From JBCBTD01 sp039818825 (GTDB lineage: Bacteria; Pseudomonadota; Alphaproteobacteria; Geminicoccales; Geminicoccaceae): DNA of 64,000 bases. The position numbers were made by a program, and so were the translations under genes. The notes under the pieces were generated by a model. The model searched no databases, was not told the origin of the DNA, and saw nothing but the letters and a program-made list of their open reading frames with translations. The stretch spans positions 62,001-126,000 of the forward strand of contig JBCBTD010000002.1 in assembly GCA_039818825.1 (NCBI GenBank), written 5' to 3'. Shown here in pieces: positions 24,360-33,001 of the stretch (position 1 is its first letter; every line of letters starts with the position of its first letter).

Positions 24360-27188
24360 TCAGTCGGCCGCGTCCTGATACGCTTCCAAGGGCGGGCAGG
24401 TGCAGACCAGGTGGCGGTCGCCGTGGACGTTGTCGACGCGGGCGACGGGCGGCCAGTACTTGCCGGCGTCGGTGGCGCGTCCGGGCAGGGCCGCGGTCCG
24501 GCGGTCGTAGGCGAACGGCCAGGGCTCGGCCAGAAGGTCGCCCAGGGTATGCGGCGCGTTCCGCAACGGGCTCGCGTCGAGGGCGATCTCGCCGCGCTCG
24601 ATCTGGCGGATTTCCTCACGGATCAGGATCATCGCGTCGCAGAAGCGGTCGAGCTCGTGCAAGGGCTCGCTCTCGGTCGGCTCGACCATCAAGGTTTCCG
24701 GCACCGGCCAGGACATGGTCGGGGCGTGGAAGCCGTAATCGATCAGCCGTTTGGCGATGTCCTCGCCGCCGACGCCGGTGGCTTGCTTGATGGCGCGGAC
24801 GTCGAGGATGCACTCGTGCGCGACCCGGCCGCCGGCACCTCGGAAGACCACCTCGAAGTGACCCTCCAGCCGCTTGGCGACGTAGTTGGCCGCGAGGATG
24901 GCGACCTCGGTCGCGCGGGTCAGGCCATCGGCGCCCATCATGGCGATGTAGGCCCAGGAGATCGGCAGGATCGACGGCGAACCCCAAGGCGCTGCCGAGA
25001 CCGCACCGACGCTCGTGCCGCCACCGACCTCGCCGACGACCGGGTGGTTCGGCAGGAACGGCGTCAGATGCGCCTTGACCCCGATCGGCCCCATGCCGGG
25101 GCCGCCGCCGCCATGGGGAATGCAGAACGTCTTGTGCAGGTTCATGTGGCAGACGTCGGCGCCGAACTCGGCCGGCCGGGCGAGGCCGACCAGTGCATTG
25201 AGATTGGCGCCGTCCAGATAGACCTGACCGCCGGCGCTGTGGACCTTGTCGGCGATCAGCTTGACCGTTGGTTCGAACACGCCGTGGGTCGAAGGATAGG
25301 TCATCATCAAGGCGCCGACCCGGCCTTCGTGCTGGGCGAGTTTGGCATCGAGATCGTCCAAGTCGACGTCACCGTCGTCGTAGCAGCCGACGACGACCAC
25401 CCGAAAACCGGCCATGACGGCGCTGGCGGGATTGGTGCCGTGCGCCGACGACGGGATCAGGCAGATGTCGCGATGGCCCTCGTCGCGCGCCTGGTGATAG
25501 CCGTGGATCACCAACAGGCCGGCATACTCGCCTTGGCTGCCGGCGTTCGGCTGCAACGACACCGCGTCGAAGCCGGTGATTTCCTCCAACCACCGCTCCA
25601 AGTCCGCGAACAGCTCGCGGTAGCCGGTCGCCTGGTCACGCGGCGCGAACGGGTGCAGGCCGGCGAAGCCCGGCAGGCTGACCGGGCGCATCTCGGTCGC
25701 CGCGTTGAGCTTCATGGTGCAGGAACCGAGCGGGATCATCGCCCGGTCGAGGGCGATGTCCTTGTCCTGGAGCTGGCGCAGCCAGCGCATCATCTCGGTT
25801 TCGCTGTGGTGCGTCTGGAACGTCGGGTGGGTGAGGAAGGGCGACCGGCGGCGCAACCCGTCCGGAATGACGGTGGCGGCCGCGCCGAGTTCGGCGCCGA
25901 ACAGCCGGGCCAATGCGAGGGCGTCGGTCTCGGTCGTGGTCTCGTCGAGCGCGATGCCGACCGTGTCGTTGTCGATGACGCGGAGGTTCATACCTGCGGC
26001 GACCGCCGACGCGGCAACCGCCGAAGCATGGCCGGGCACGCTCACTGCCAAGGTGTCGAAGAACGCGGTGTGCGCCAGCGGCACGCCTGCGGAGCGCAGT
26101 CCTGCTGCCAACCGTGCGGTCAGCCCGTGGACGCGCTTCGCGATGGCCTCGAGGCCGGCCGGTCCGTGCCAACAGGCGTAGAGCGCGGCCATGATCGCCA
26201 GCAGCACCTGCGCCGTACAGATGTTGCTGGTCGCCTTGTCGCGGCGGATGTGCTGTTCGCGGGTTTGCAGCGCCATGCGCAGCGCCGGGCCGCCGCGGCG
26301 ATCCACGGACACGCCGATGAGCCTGCCCGGCAAGGCCCGCTTGAAGGGCTCGCGCGCGGCGATGAAGGCCGCGTGCGGGCCGCCATAGCCCATCGGCACA
26401 CCGAAGCGCTGGGCGCTGCCGATGGCGACGTCGAACCCCAGCGAGCCCGGACCCTCCATGAGCGTCAACGCCAGCAGGTCGGTCGCGGCGATCGCCAGGG
26501 CCTGAGCACCGTGGAGCGTCTGCACGACACTCCGAAGATCGCGCACGGCGCCGGTCGACGACGGGTAGCTGAGGACTGCGGCGAACACTTCGGTCGGGTC
26601 GAGGTCGGCGAAGGGGTCGCCCTCGATCAGCGGAATGCCGAGCCCGGCAGCGCGGGTGGCGATGACGGCCTTGGTCTGCGGATGGGTGTCGGCGTCGACG
26701 AAGAACGACGCGGCCTTGCTCTTGGTGACGCGCTTGGCCAGCGCCATGGCTTCGGCGGCAGCGGTAGCTTCGTCCAGCAGCGACGCGTTGGCGACGTCCA
26801 GCCCGGTGAGGTCGACCACCATCTGCTGGAAAGCGAGCAGGACTTCGAGGCGCCCCTGGCTGATTTCCGCCTGGTAGGGTGTGTAGGCCGTGTACCACGC
26901 AGGGTTCTCGAAGACGTTGCGTAGCAGCACGCTCGGCGTGTGGGTGCCGTGATAGCCCATGCCGATGTAGCTCTTCAGCATCCGGTTGGCCGACGCCATC
27001 GCCGCCAACCGGTCGAAAGCCTCCGCTTCGGTCAGTGACGGCGGCAGCGCCAGTGGTCGGGACGCTCGGATCGCCTCCGGCACCGCTTCGTCGATCAGCG
27101 CCGGCAGCGACGGCGCGGCCACGATGCGCAACATGCGTTCGATGTCGGCGTCATCGGGTCCGATGTGGCGGTCGACGAAGCGGTCCAT
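24360..27188 (-). CDS. gcvP: Glycine dehydrogenase (aminomethyl-transferring), GcvP
   Basis: The P protein of the glycine cleavage system: it decarboxylates glycine with PLP and passes the aminomethyl group to lipoyl-GcvH. It is the single-chain form, 942 residues, not split into P1 and P2. The PLP lysine is K686 in MNLHKTFCIPHGGGGPG, a hallmark of the family; the N-terminal half has MGYHGTHTPSV and NPAWYTAYTPYQAEISQGR. ATG 27188 has GGAG nine bases upstream; a TTG at 27203 would add five residues. It is the last gene of gcvT-gcvH-gcvP, 17 bases after gcvH, and falls under the glycine riboswitch. Confidence 0.96.
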   Translation of the reverse strand: MDRFVDRHIGPDDADIERMLRIVAAPSLPALIDEAVPEAIRASRPLALPPSLTEAEAFDRLAAMASANRMLKSYIGMGYHGTHTPSVLLRNVFENPAWYTAYTPYQAEISQGRLEVLLAFQQMVVDLTGLDVANASLLDEATAAAEAMALAKRVTKSKAASFFVDADTHPQTKAVIATRAAGLGIPLIEGDPFADLDPTEVFAAVLSYPSSTGAVRDLRSVVQTLHGAQALAIAATDLLALTLMEGPGSLGFDVAIGSAQRFGVPMGYGGPHAAFIAAREPFKRALPGRLIGVSVDRRGGPALRMALQTREQHIRRDKATSNICTAQVLLAIMAALYACWHGPAGLEAIAKRVHGLTARLAAGLRSAGVPLAHTAFFDTLAVSVPGHASAVAASAVAAGMNLRVIDNDTVGIALDETTTETDALALARLFGAELGAAATVIPDGLRRRSPFLTHPTFQTHHSETEMMRWLRQLQDKDIALDRAMIPLGSCTMKLNAATEMRPVSLPGFAGLHPFAPRDQATGYRELFADLERWLEEITGFDAVSLQPNAGSQGEYAGLLVIHGYHQARDEGHRDICLIPSSAHGTNPASAVMAGFRVVVVGCYDDGDVDLDDLDAKLAQHEGRVGALMMTYPSTHGVFEPTVKLIADKVHSAGGQVYLDGANLNALVGLARPAEFGADVCHMNLHKTFCIPHGGGGPGMGPIGVKAHLTPFLPNHPVVGEVGGGTSVGAVSAAPWGSPSILPISWAYIAMMGADGLTRATEVAILAANYVAKRLEGHFEVVFRGAGGRVAHECILDVRAIKQATGVGGEDIAKRLIDYGFHAPTMSWPVPETLMVEPTESEPLHELDRFCDAMILIREEIRQIERGEIALDASPLRNAPHTLGDLLAEPWPFAYDRRTAALPGRATDAGKYWPPVARVDNVHGDRHLVCTCPPLEAYQDAAD

Positions 27189-27205
27189 GTGCGGCTGCTC
27201 CAATC

Positions 27206-27580
27206 TCAGGAAAGGGTCGCGACGAGGGCTTTGTAGGCGTCGGCGTCGAGCAGATCGTCGATGGCGGCCGCGTCGGTGGGCTCCAGCTTGACGAACCAGC
27301 CGTCACCTTCCGCCGCTTCGTTGACGAGTGCAGGATTGTCGACCAAGGCGTCGTTCACCTCGGCGACGCGGCCGCCGATCGGCGCATACACGTCGCTCGC
27401 CGCCTTGACCGATTCGACGACGGCCATGGCGTCCTCGGCTTCGACCTCTCGGCCGACCTCCGGCAGATCGACGAACACGACGTCGCCGAGCTGCTCTTGA
27501 GCATGCTCACTGATGCCGATGGTCGCGAGCTTGCCGTCGAACTCGACCCATTCGTGATCCTTCGTGTACCGACGCGTCAC
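27206..27580 (-). CDS. gcvH: Glycine cleavage system H protein
   Basis: The lipoyl carrier that shuttles the aminomethyl group between GcvP, GcvT and the dihydrolipoyl dehydrogenase. The 124-residue length is normal. The lipoylated lysine is K59 in VVESVKAASD, and the family opening TKDHEWV and the following ISEHAQEQLGDVVFVDLPEVG are present. It sits 11 bases after gcvT and just before gcvP, so the three are cotranscribed. Confidence 0.96.
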   Translation of the reverse strand: MTRRYTKDHEWVEFDGKLATIGISEHAQEQLGDVVFVDLPEVGREVEAEDAMAVVESVKAASDVYAPIGGRVAEVNDALVDNPALVNEAAEGDGWFVKLEPTDAAAIDDLLDADAYKALVATLS

Positions 27581-27591
27581 AGGGCGTGCTC

Positions 27592-28692
27592 CTAGCGGTG
27601 GTAGCGATGTGGGACGAACGGTAGCTTAGTTACGGTCGCGTTGACCACGTGCCGGCGGACCTGGAGACCGAGTGCGGTGCCGGGCGTCGCGTGTTCGGCG
27701 TCGACGTAGCCCATCGCGATCGGATGCCCGAGGCTCGGCGCGAAGCCGCCGCTGGTCACGCGGCCCACGGCTTCGTCGCCGGCGAACACGACCGCACCCT
27801 CGCGCGCGGGGAGGCGGCCTTCGAGGGTCATCCCGACGAAGCGTTGGGCCGCACCGCTGGCGATCTCGGCAACCACCGCTTCCGCACCGGGGAAGTCCTT
27901 CGCCTCGCGGCGGCGCTTGGAGACCACCCAGCCGAGCCCCGCGGCGGCCGGGTTCACGGTAGTGTCGATGTCGTGGCCGTAGAGGCAGAGCCCGGCTTCC
28001 AGCCTGAGGCTGTCACGTGCGCCGAGGCCTGCGGGCGTCACTCGCGTATCGCGCTGCAGCCGCGTCGCGAACGGCATGGCCAAGGCGTCCGGCAGGTCGA
28101 ACTCGAAGCCGTCCTCGCCCGTGTAGCCGAGGCGGGAGACGAACACGGGCTGACCCTCGAGGAAGCACTCGCGTCCGTCGAGGAACGTCAGTTCCTCGAC
28201 CTCCGGGAGCATCGCCGCCACCGCGCGTTCGGCGAGTGGGCCCTGGACCGCCAAGAGGCTCCGGCCCTGGCGCAGGACCGGGCGATGCGCCGCCGGCAGG
28301 CTTGCTTCCAAGAGCGCCAGATCAGCCGCCGTGCGCGCGGCGTTGACGACCAGCCGCCAGCCGTCGGCCACACGGGTGAGCATGAGGTCGTCGGCGACGG
28401 TCCCCTCGTCGGTCAGCAGCACCGAGTACTTGGCCCGTCCGACCGGCAGGTTGCGGAGATCGCTCGGAACGCGCGTTTCGAGGGCGACGGCGGCGGCGTC
28501 GGGATCGCCAGGTACGAACACCTGACCCATGTGCGACACGTCGAACAGCGCGGCCGCGTTCCGGCACGCCTCGTGTTCCGAAATGATCCCGCCGGCATAC
28601 TGGATCGGCAGCACCCAGCCGGCGAACGGCACGAGTCGCGCACCTTGTTCCGCATGCCATGCGTGCAAGGCCGTCTTGCGGGGCTCGTCCAT
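27592..28692 (-). CDS. gcvT: Aminomethyltransferase (glycine cleavage T protein)
   Basis: Transfers the one-carbon unit from aminomethyl-lipoyl GcvH to tetrahydrofolate, releasing ammonia. The 366-residue protein has the folate-binding core with FDVSHMGQV, the AVQGP segment and RLGYTGEDGFE, then GLGARDSLRLEAGLCLYGHDID and the C-terminal barrel. It is the first gene of the gcvTHP operon, with its ATG 49 bases downstream of the second glycine aptamer on the transcript; GGAG lies nine bases before the start. Confidence 0.95.
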   Translation of the reverse strand: MDEPRKTALHAWHAEQGARLVPFAGWVLPIQYAGGIISEHEACRNAAALFDVSHMGQVFVPGDPDAAAVALETRVPSDLRNLPVGRAKYSVLLTDEGTVADDLMLTRVADGWRLVVNAARTAADLALLEASLPAAHRPVLRQGRSLLAVQGPLAERAVAAMLPEVEELTFLDGRECFLEGQPVFVSRLGYTGEDGFEFDLPDALAMPFATRLQRDTRVTPAGLGARDSLRLEAGLCLYGHDIDTTVNPAAAGLGWVVSKRRREAKDFPGAEAVVAEIASGAAQRFVGMTLEGRLPAREGAVVFAGDEAVGRVTSGGFAPSLGHPIAMGYVDAEHATPGTALGLQVRRHVVNATVTKLPFVPHRYHR

Positions 28693-28740
28693 GGTGCGGT
28701 CGCTCCAGCATTGCCGCCACGCCAGCGTGACGACATTTCC

Positions 28741-28922
28741 CCCAGCTGTCCGCGACCTGAGAGTATGACGACGGCATCGCCGTCGCTTTCACCTTCGGTG
28801 GGGTGCGTCCGCACCCGCTCTCCAGCGTGCCATCCGCCTACGGTCCTGGGACCTGAGAGTTTCCGGGGGGGTTGCTCCTTCGGTGGTGGACGACCGGAAG
28901 GTCGTCGCACGCTCTCCCGCAG
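28741..28922 (-). promoter_or_regulatory. Tandem glycine riboswitch of gcvTHP
   Basis: Two consecutive glycine aptamers are readable on the minus strand. Aptamer I starts with GCGGGAGAGC near 28920, has CACCGAAGGAGCAA in its core and closes with ACTCTCAGGTCCCAGGACC near 28840. Aptamer II starts with CTGGAGAGCGG near 28825, repeats CACCGAAGGTGAAA and closes with ACTCTCAGGTCGCGGACAG near 28745. The short linker matches the classical cooperative tandem arrangement that activates gcv expression when glycine is plentiful. The RNA ends about 49 bases before the gcvT ATG. A TTGACA overlaps the end of the upstream gene at 28964-28969, but no good -10 follows it. Confidence 0.93.
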
Positions 28923-28965
28923 GCTTCGTCTGGCATCGTGAGAGTTGATTCGATGGGCCCCGCTG

Positions 28966-29475
28966 TCAAGCGAGGTCGAGACCGTCGTCGAAGTCGACGA
29001 CCTGTGGTTCGTGACCGGTGCCTCGGAAGAAGCGTAAGAGATCGGCGCTATTCAGCACCACCGTCGCGGTGTTCTCCAGCGGGTGGCAGTTGACGCGGTC
29101 GAAGGCGAGGAGCCCGTGATCGACGATCAGGCGCACCCGATGCCGGTCGTCGTTGATCACCGCCAGCGGCGTCACCGCTCCTGGTGTCACGCCGAGCACA
29201 TCCGCCAGCAGCGGCGGTTTACCGAAGCTGAACCGGCCGGCGCCGAGTCGCTTGGCCAAGCCGTTGAGGTCGACCCGGCGCCGGTCCAGGACCGTGACCA
29301 GCCAGAGGCCGTCGCGTTTGTCCTTCAAGAACAGGTTCTTGCAGTGGCCGCCCGGAATGTGTGCGGTGTGCACGCGGGCTTCGTCGACGGTGAACACCGC
29401 CGGGTGCTCGTGCATCTCGAACGGGATGGACCACTCGTCGAGGCGGTCGAGCAGGCGGCGGCGGTCGTGTAACAT
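28966..29475 (-). CDS. Prolyl-tRNA deacylase (ProXp/YbaK-type)
   Basis: A 169-residue free-standing trans-editing domain that hydrolyses mischarged tRNA, most likely Ala-tRNA(Pro). The active-site lysine lies in the conserved HCKNLFLKDKRDGLWLVT, and GVTPGAVTPLAVIND and NCHPLENTATV are signature segments of the ProXp-ala/PrdX group. It lies upstream of the gcv riboswitch on the same strand, with its stop only about 45 bases before aptamer I, so some gcv transcription might originate within or before it. The ATG at 29475 is at the normal N-terminus. Confidence 0.88.
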   Translation of the reverse strand: MLHDRRRLLDRLDEWSIPFEMHEHPAVFTVDEARVHTAHIPGGHCKNLFLKDKRDGLWLVTVLDRRRVDLNGLAKRLGAGRFSFGKPPLLADVLGVTPGAVTPLAVINDDRHRVRLIVDHGLLAFDRVNCHPLENTATVVLNSADLLRFFRGTGHEPQVVDFDDGLDLA

Positions 29476-29594
29476 GCTGAGCGTCCCGATCGCCGCCGCG
29501 CGGCGCTGACGAAGTGATCACGGCAACGTTGGTTGGTTCCGATGATGCCGGCCCCTATCTGCGGCTTTCTGACCAGCATGTGAACCGAGGCTCG

Positions 29595-31013
29595 ATGGCT
29601 CGCGAAACGACCGCCGATCTCTGCGTCGTCGGTGCCGGTTCGGGCGGCCTGTCGGTTGCCGCCGGAGCCGCACAACTCGGTGCACGTACCGTCTTGATCG
29701 AGTCCGGACTCATGGGCGGCGACTGTTTGAACGTTGGCTGCGTCCCGTCCAAGTCGCTGCTGGCGGCCGGCCACGCTGCTGCGGCCGCTCGCGACGGCGG
29801 CGCCTTCGGCGTCGTTGCCGGCGGTGAGGTCGACGTCGACGCCGTCCGCCTCCGTGCGCACGTCGCCGACGTCATCGCCGGCATCGCTCCCCACGACAGC
29901 CAAGAGCGGTTCGAGGGACTGGGCGTCAACGTCGTCCGCGGCCGCGCCCGGTTCGTCGATGGGAGCACCGTCGCCGTCGACGATCTCCGCATCCGCGCGC
30001 GGCGGTTCGTCGTCGCCACCGGCAGTCGGCCGCTCGTCCCCGCGATCCCGGGCCTCGCTGAAACACCGCACCTTACCAACGAGACGATCTGGGATTTGGT
30101 CGACGTGCCGGATCACCTCATCGTGATCGGCGGCGGGCCGATCGGTGCCGAACTCGCCCAGGCCCATCGACGATTGGGCGCCGAAGTCACGGTGCTGGAG
30201 GCGGCCCGGCTCCTACCGCGCGACGACGCCGAGCTGACCGCGTTCGTCCGCGCGGCGCTGGAGCGGGACGGCGTCGCTCTCCGCGAGGGCGCGACCGCGG
30301 ACGAGGTCCGCAGCACCGGAACAGGTGTCGAGGTCGCCTTCACCGGCGGCGGCGAACGGCGCCTAGTCACCGGCAGCCATCTTCTGGTCGCCGTCGGCCG
30401 GTTGCCCAACGTCGAGGACATGGGCTTGGAGGCCGCCGGCGTTGCGTTCGACCGCGACGGCATCGAGGTGGATCGGCGGCTGCGAACGGGCAACCGGAGG
30501 ATCTATGCCGTGGGCGACGTGGCCGGCGGTCCACAGTTCACCCACGTCGCCGGGCATCATGCGGGGATCGTGATCCAGAACGCGCTGTTTCGGGTGCCGG
30601 CCAAAGTCAGCCCGCTCCTGCCGGCCGTCACCTACACCGACCCCGAGCTGGCGCGGGTCGGCGCCGATCCCGAAGCGGCGGCGGCAGAGGGATGCGAGCT
30701 GATCCGCGTCCCCTACAGCGGCACCGACCGGGCACGTGCCGAGCGCCGTACGGAGGGTCTACTGAAGCTCGCCGTCGACCGACGGGCGCGGGTGAAGGGG
30801 GTCGCCATCGCCGGTGCGCAGGCCGGGGAGCTGCTGATGCCGTGGCTGTTGATGATGCAGGGCAAGGCGCCGCTCAAGGCGATGGCCTCACTGGTAGCGC
30901 CTTATCCGACCTTGTCGGAGCTCAACAAGCGCGCGGCCAGCCAGTACTACGCGCCGCGCCTGTTCTCGCCACGGGTGCGGCGGCTCGTCCGGCTGCTCGG
31001 TTGGCTCGGATGA
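29595..31013 (+). CDS. FAD/NAD(P)-dependent disulfide-reductase-like flavoprotein (mercuric reductase branch)
   Basis: A 472-residue class I pyridine-nucleotide disulfide oxidoreductase homologue. The FAD-binding VVGAGSGGLS and the redox pair C44/C49 in GGDCLNVGCVPSK are intact, as are the NAD site GGGPIGAELAQ and the second FAD motif IYAVGDVAGG. In the C-terminal dimer domain the usual catalytic H-PT-SE appears as APYPTLSE, so the active-site histidine of lipoamide dehydrogenase is missing. It is not a true lipoamide dehydrogenase, then, and also lacks the mercuric-reductase C-terminal cysteine pair. The TGA overlaps the ATG of the next gene, so it is coupled to the TVP38 protein. Confidence 0.85.
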   Translation: MARETTADLCVVGAGSGGLSVAAGAAQLGARTVLIESGLMGGDCLNVGCVPSKSLLAAGHAAAAARDGGAFGVVAGGEVDVDAVRLRAHVADVIAGIAPHDSQERFEGLGVNVVRGRARFVDGSTVAVDDLRIRARRFVVATGSRPLVPAIPGLAETPHLTNETIWDLVDVPDHLIVIGGGPIGAELAQAHRRLGAEVTVLEAARLLPRDDAELTAFVRAALERDGVALREGATADEVRSTGTGVEVAFTGGGERRLVTGSHLLVAVGRLPNVEDMGLEAAGVAFDRDGIEVDRRLRTGNRRIYAVGDVAGGPQFTHVAGHHAGIVIQNALFRVPAKVSPLLPAVTYTDPELARVGADPEAAAAEGCELIRVPYSGTDRARAERRTEGLLKLAVDRRARVKGVAIAGAQAGELLMPWLLMMQGKAPLKAMASLVAPYPTLSELNKRAASQYYAPRLFSPRVRRLVRLLGWLG

Positions 31014-31777
31014 CGAACGTGGTGCGTCGTTTCTTGCCGGTGCTCGTCCTTGCGGTGCTGTTCGCGTTGGTCTTCGTGACCGGTTTGCACCGCTACGTGT
31101 CGCTGGAGATGTTGAGCGATCACTACCTGGTGCTGCGCGAGTGGGCCGCAGCTCGGCCGGTCGCCGCGCCGCTGATCTTCGGGCTGATCTACGCGCTTGC
31201 GGTGGCCATATCGGTGCCTGGCGCCGTGATCCTGACCATCGCGGCCGGGCTGATGTTCGGGATGATCGTCGGCACCGTCGTCGCCGTCGTTGCGGCGACG
31301 ATCGGCGCGACCACGGTGTTCCTGGTCGCCCAGACCGCGTTCGGCGACGTTCTCCGGCGCCGCGCACACGGCTGGATCGCGGCGATGGAGCGCGGCTTTC
31401 AGGACGATGCGGTCAGCTATCTCCTGGTCCTTCGGCTGATGCCGGTGTTCCCGTTCTGGCTGGTCAATCTGGTCCCCGCGATCCTCGGCGTGCGCCTGCG
31501 GAGCTTCGTCTTCGCCACGGCGATCGGCATCGTTCCGGGATCGGCCGTCTACGTCAGCGTCGGCAACGGTTTGGGTTCGCTGCTGATGGCCGGCGGCGTC
31601 CCCGATCTCGGCATCATCTTCGCGCCATCGGTGCTCGGGCCGCTCGTTGGTTTGGCGGCGCTGGCGTTGGTGCCGGTCGTCTACAAGCGTGTGCGCGCCG
31701 CTCGGCTGGCCAGTGCCACGACGGCTACCGACGCCGAGCGGTTGCGCACGACCATCTCTTCCGACAGCGAACGATAG
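31010..31777 (+). CDS. TVP38/TMEM64 (DedA-superfamily) membrane protein
   Basis: A 255-residue inner-membrane protein with about six helices. The family core is present: SVPGAVILTIAAGLMFG followed by a re-entrant, glycine-rich GTVVAVVAATIGATTVFLVAQ, then YLLVLRLMPVFPFWLVNLVPAILGV and GIVPGSAVYV. Members occur very often beside mercuric-reductase-like flavoproteins, as here (ATGA overlap with the preceding gene), but the transported or flipped substrate is not established; related DedA/TVP38 proteins are implicated in lipid scrambling. Its last 97 bases overlap the convergent cyclase gene. Confidence 0.87.
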   Translation: MTNVVRRFLPVLVLAVLFALVFVTGLHRYVSLEMLSDHYLVLREWAAARPVAAPLIFGLIYALAVAISVPGAVILTIAAGLMFGMIVGTVVAVVAATIGATTVFLVAQTAFGDVLRRRAHGWIAAMERGFQDDAVSYLLVLRLMPVFPFWLVNLVPAILGVRLRSFVFATAIGIVPGSAVYVSVGNGLGSLLMAGGVPDLGIIFAPSVLGPLVGLAALALVPVVYKRVRAARLASATTATDAERLRTTISSDSER

Positions 31778-32928
31778 CCAGTGGGCCGCCCGGCACGGTC
31801 CCAGCCTTCCGTGGTCGCCAAGAGGCTCGTGCCCACCACCTTGTTGTGCGCCTCCAGCCGTTGGGCGACGTTCACCGTGTCGCCGTACACGGTGTAGGCC
31901 TGCCGGTCCCGGCCGCCGACGGCGCCGGCGGCGACGGGACCCGTGGCGATGCCGACCCGCAGCCGCAGGCGGGGACCGTCGACCGCGGCCGCGTCGTCGA
32001 GGATGCGCTCGCCGGTCCGGAGGGCACGGGCCGGGTGGTCTTCACAGGGCAAGGGAGCGTTGAACGTGGCTAGGACGGCGTCGCCGGCGAAGCCGATGAC
32101 GACGCCACCCTCGTCGACCACCACGGCACCGATGCGAGCGAAAAGCTCGCTCAAAAGAGCCAACGTCTCCGCGGGCGGTCTCGTTTCGGCCAGTGCAGTG
32201 AACCCCTCGACGTCACAAAAAAGGACGGTGCCGTCATGGACCTGCGGAGCGAGACGCTCAGGCGTCTCCAGCAGGGCGCGGGCGACTTGCGCGGGGACGT
32301 ACTGACCGAACACCTCGAGCGCACGCACCCGGGCGCGCTGCGCCTGCGCCTCGGCCCTGACGACGCTTCGTGCCCGTTGGACCGCGAGTGCCAGCAGGGC
32401 CGCGGTCGACAAGAGAACGATGCTCTCCAGGACGCGATTGCCCAACCCGACGAAGTCGGGATCGAGGAACACGGCGTAGAACTCATCGACCGTCGGACCC
32501 GCTGGCAGATCGTCCCAGGAGATGGTGCGCGGCATTTGCGAGACGATGGTCAGCCACACGCCCCAGATTCCGGCAACCGCGACCAAGCCACTCCAGAGCA
32601 CCAGGCGGGGCATCAGTGTCAGCGTCGTGCCGGCGACGACGATGAACAGGTAGATCATGCCGAGACTGCGGAAGACGAAGATCTGCGGGACGTCGTCGCC
32701 GACGCTCACCGGGATGACCAGGGCGGCCGCGGCCAGAGCGCCGACGTCGAGGGTCACGAACAGGTAGCGATGCCACGGACGTTCGCAGCCGCTGCGGAGC
32801 AGCCGGAGATAGCCGATCCCGACGGCCATGAAGGCGAGCACGACGATCACGCCGAGGACGTCGCCGGGATAGCGGCCGGCGATCGCAACGAAAACGCCGA
32901 TCAGCACCAGCGCTACGTTGCGGCCCAA
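31681..32928 (-). CDS. Membrane-bound class III adenylate/guanylate cyclase-like protein
   Basis: A roughly 415-residue protein with about six N-terminal helices (residues 1-185), a linker helix, and a class III cyclase domain (about 230-400). Metal-binding aspartates are D239 (FCDVEGFT) and D283 (AGDAVLATF); transition-state residues N353 and R357 lie in DTVNVAQRLE. The purine-selecting lysine expected before FxGD is replaced by G279 (VVIGFAGD), so substrate choice or activity is uncertain. The start is unclear: no ATG lies between the end of accA and the first helix. I use the TTG at 32928; GTG 32907 is an alternative, and the ATG at 33162 lies inside accA. The 3' end overlaps the TVP38 gene. 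Confidence 0.72.
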   Translation of the reverse strand: MGRNVALVLIGVFVAIAGRYPGDVLGVIVVLAFMAVGIGYLRLLRSGCERPWHRYLFVTLDVGALAAAALVIPVSVGDDVPQIFVFRSLGMIYLFIVVAGTTLTLMPRLVLWSGLVAVAGIWGVWLTIVSQMPRTISWDDLPAGPTVDEFYAVFLDPDFVGLGNRVLESIVLLSTAALLALAVQRARSVVRAEAQAQRARVRALEVFGQYVPAQVARALLETPERLAPQVHDGTVLFCDVEGFTALAETRPPAETLALLSELFARIGAVVVDEGGVVIGFAGDAVLATFNAPLPCEDHPARALRTGERILDDAAAVDGPRLRLRVGIATGPVAAGAVGGRDRQAYTVYGDTVNVAQRLEAHNKVVGTSLLATTEGWDRAGRPTGYRSLSEEMVVRNRSASVAVVALASRAARTRL

Positions 32929-33001
32929 AATGGCGAGACGCAGACCGCGGCGTTCGGCGTCGGCAAGGGCGCCATCGACGGCGATGTCCGGATCTGGTGG
33001 G

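Noticed and set aside
24411..26924. Plus-strand open frame of 837 codons
   Set aside because: Exactly antisense to gcvP, which has the PLP lysine motif and normal length. The antisense translation has no recognisable domain.
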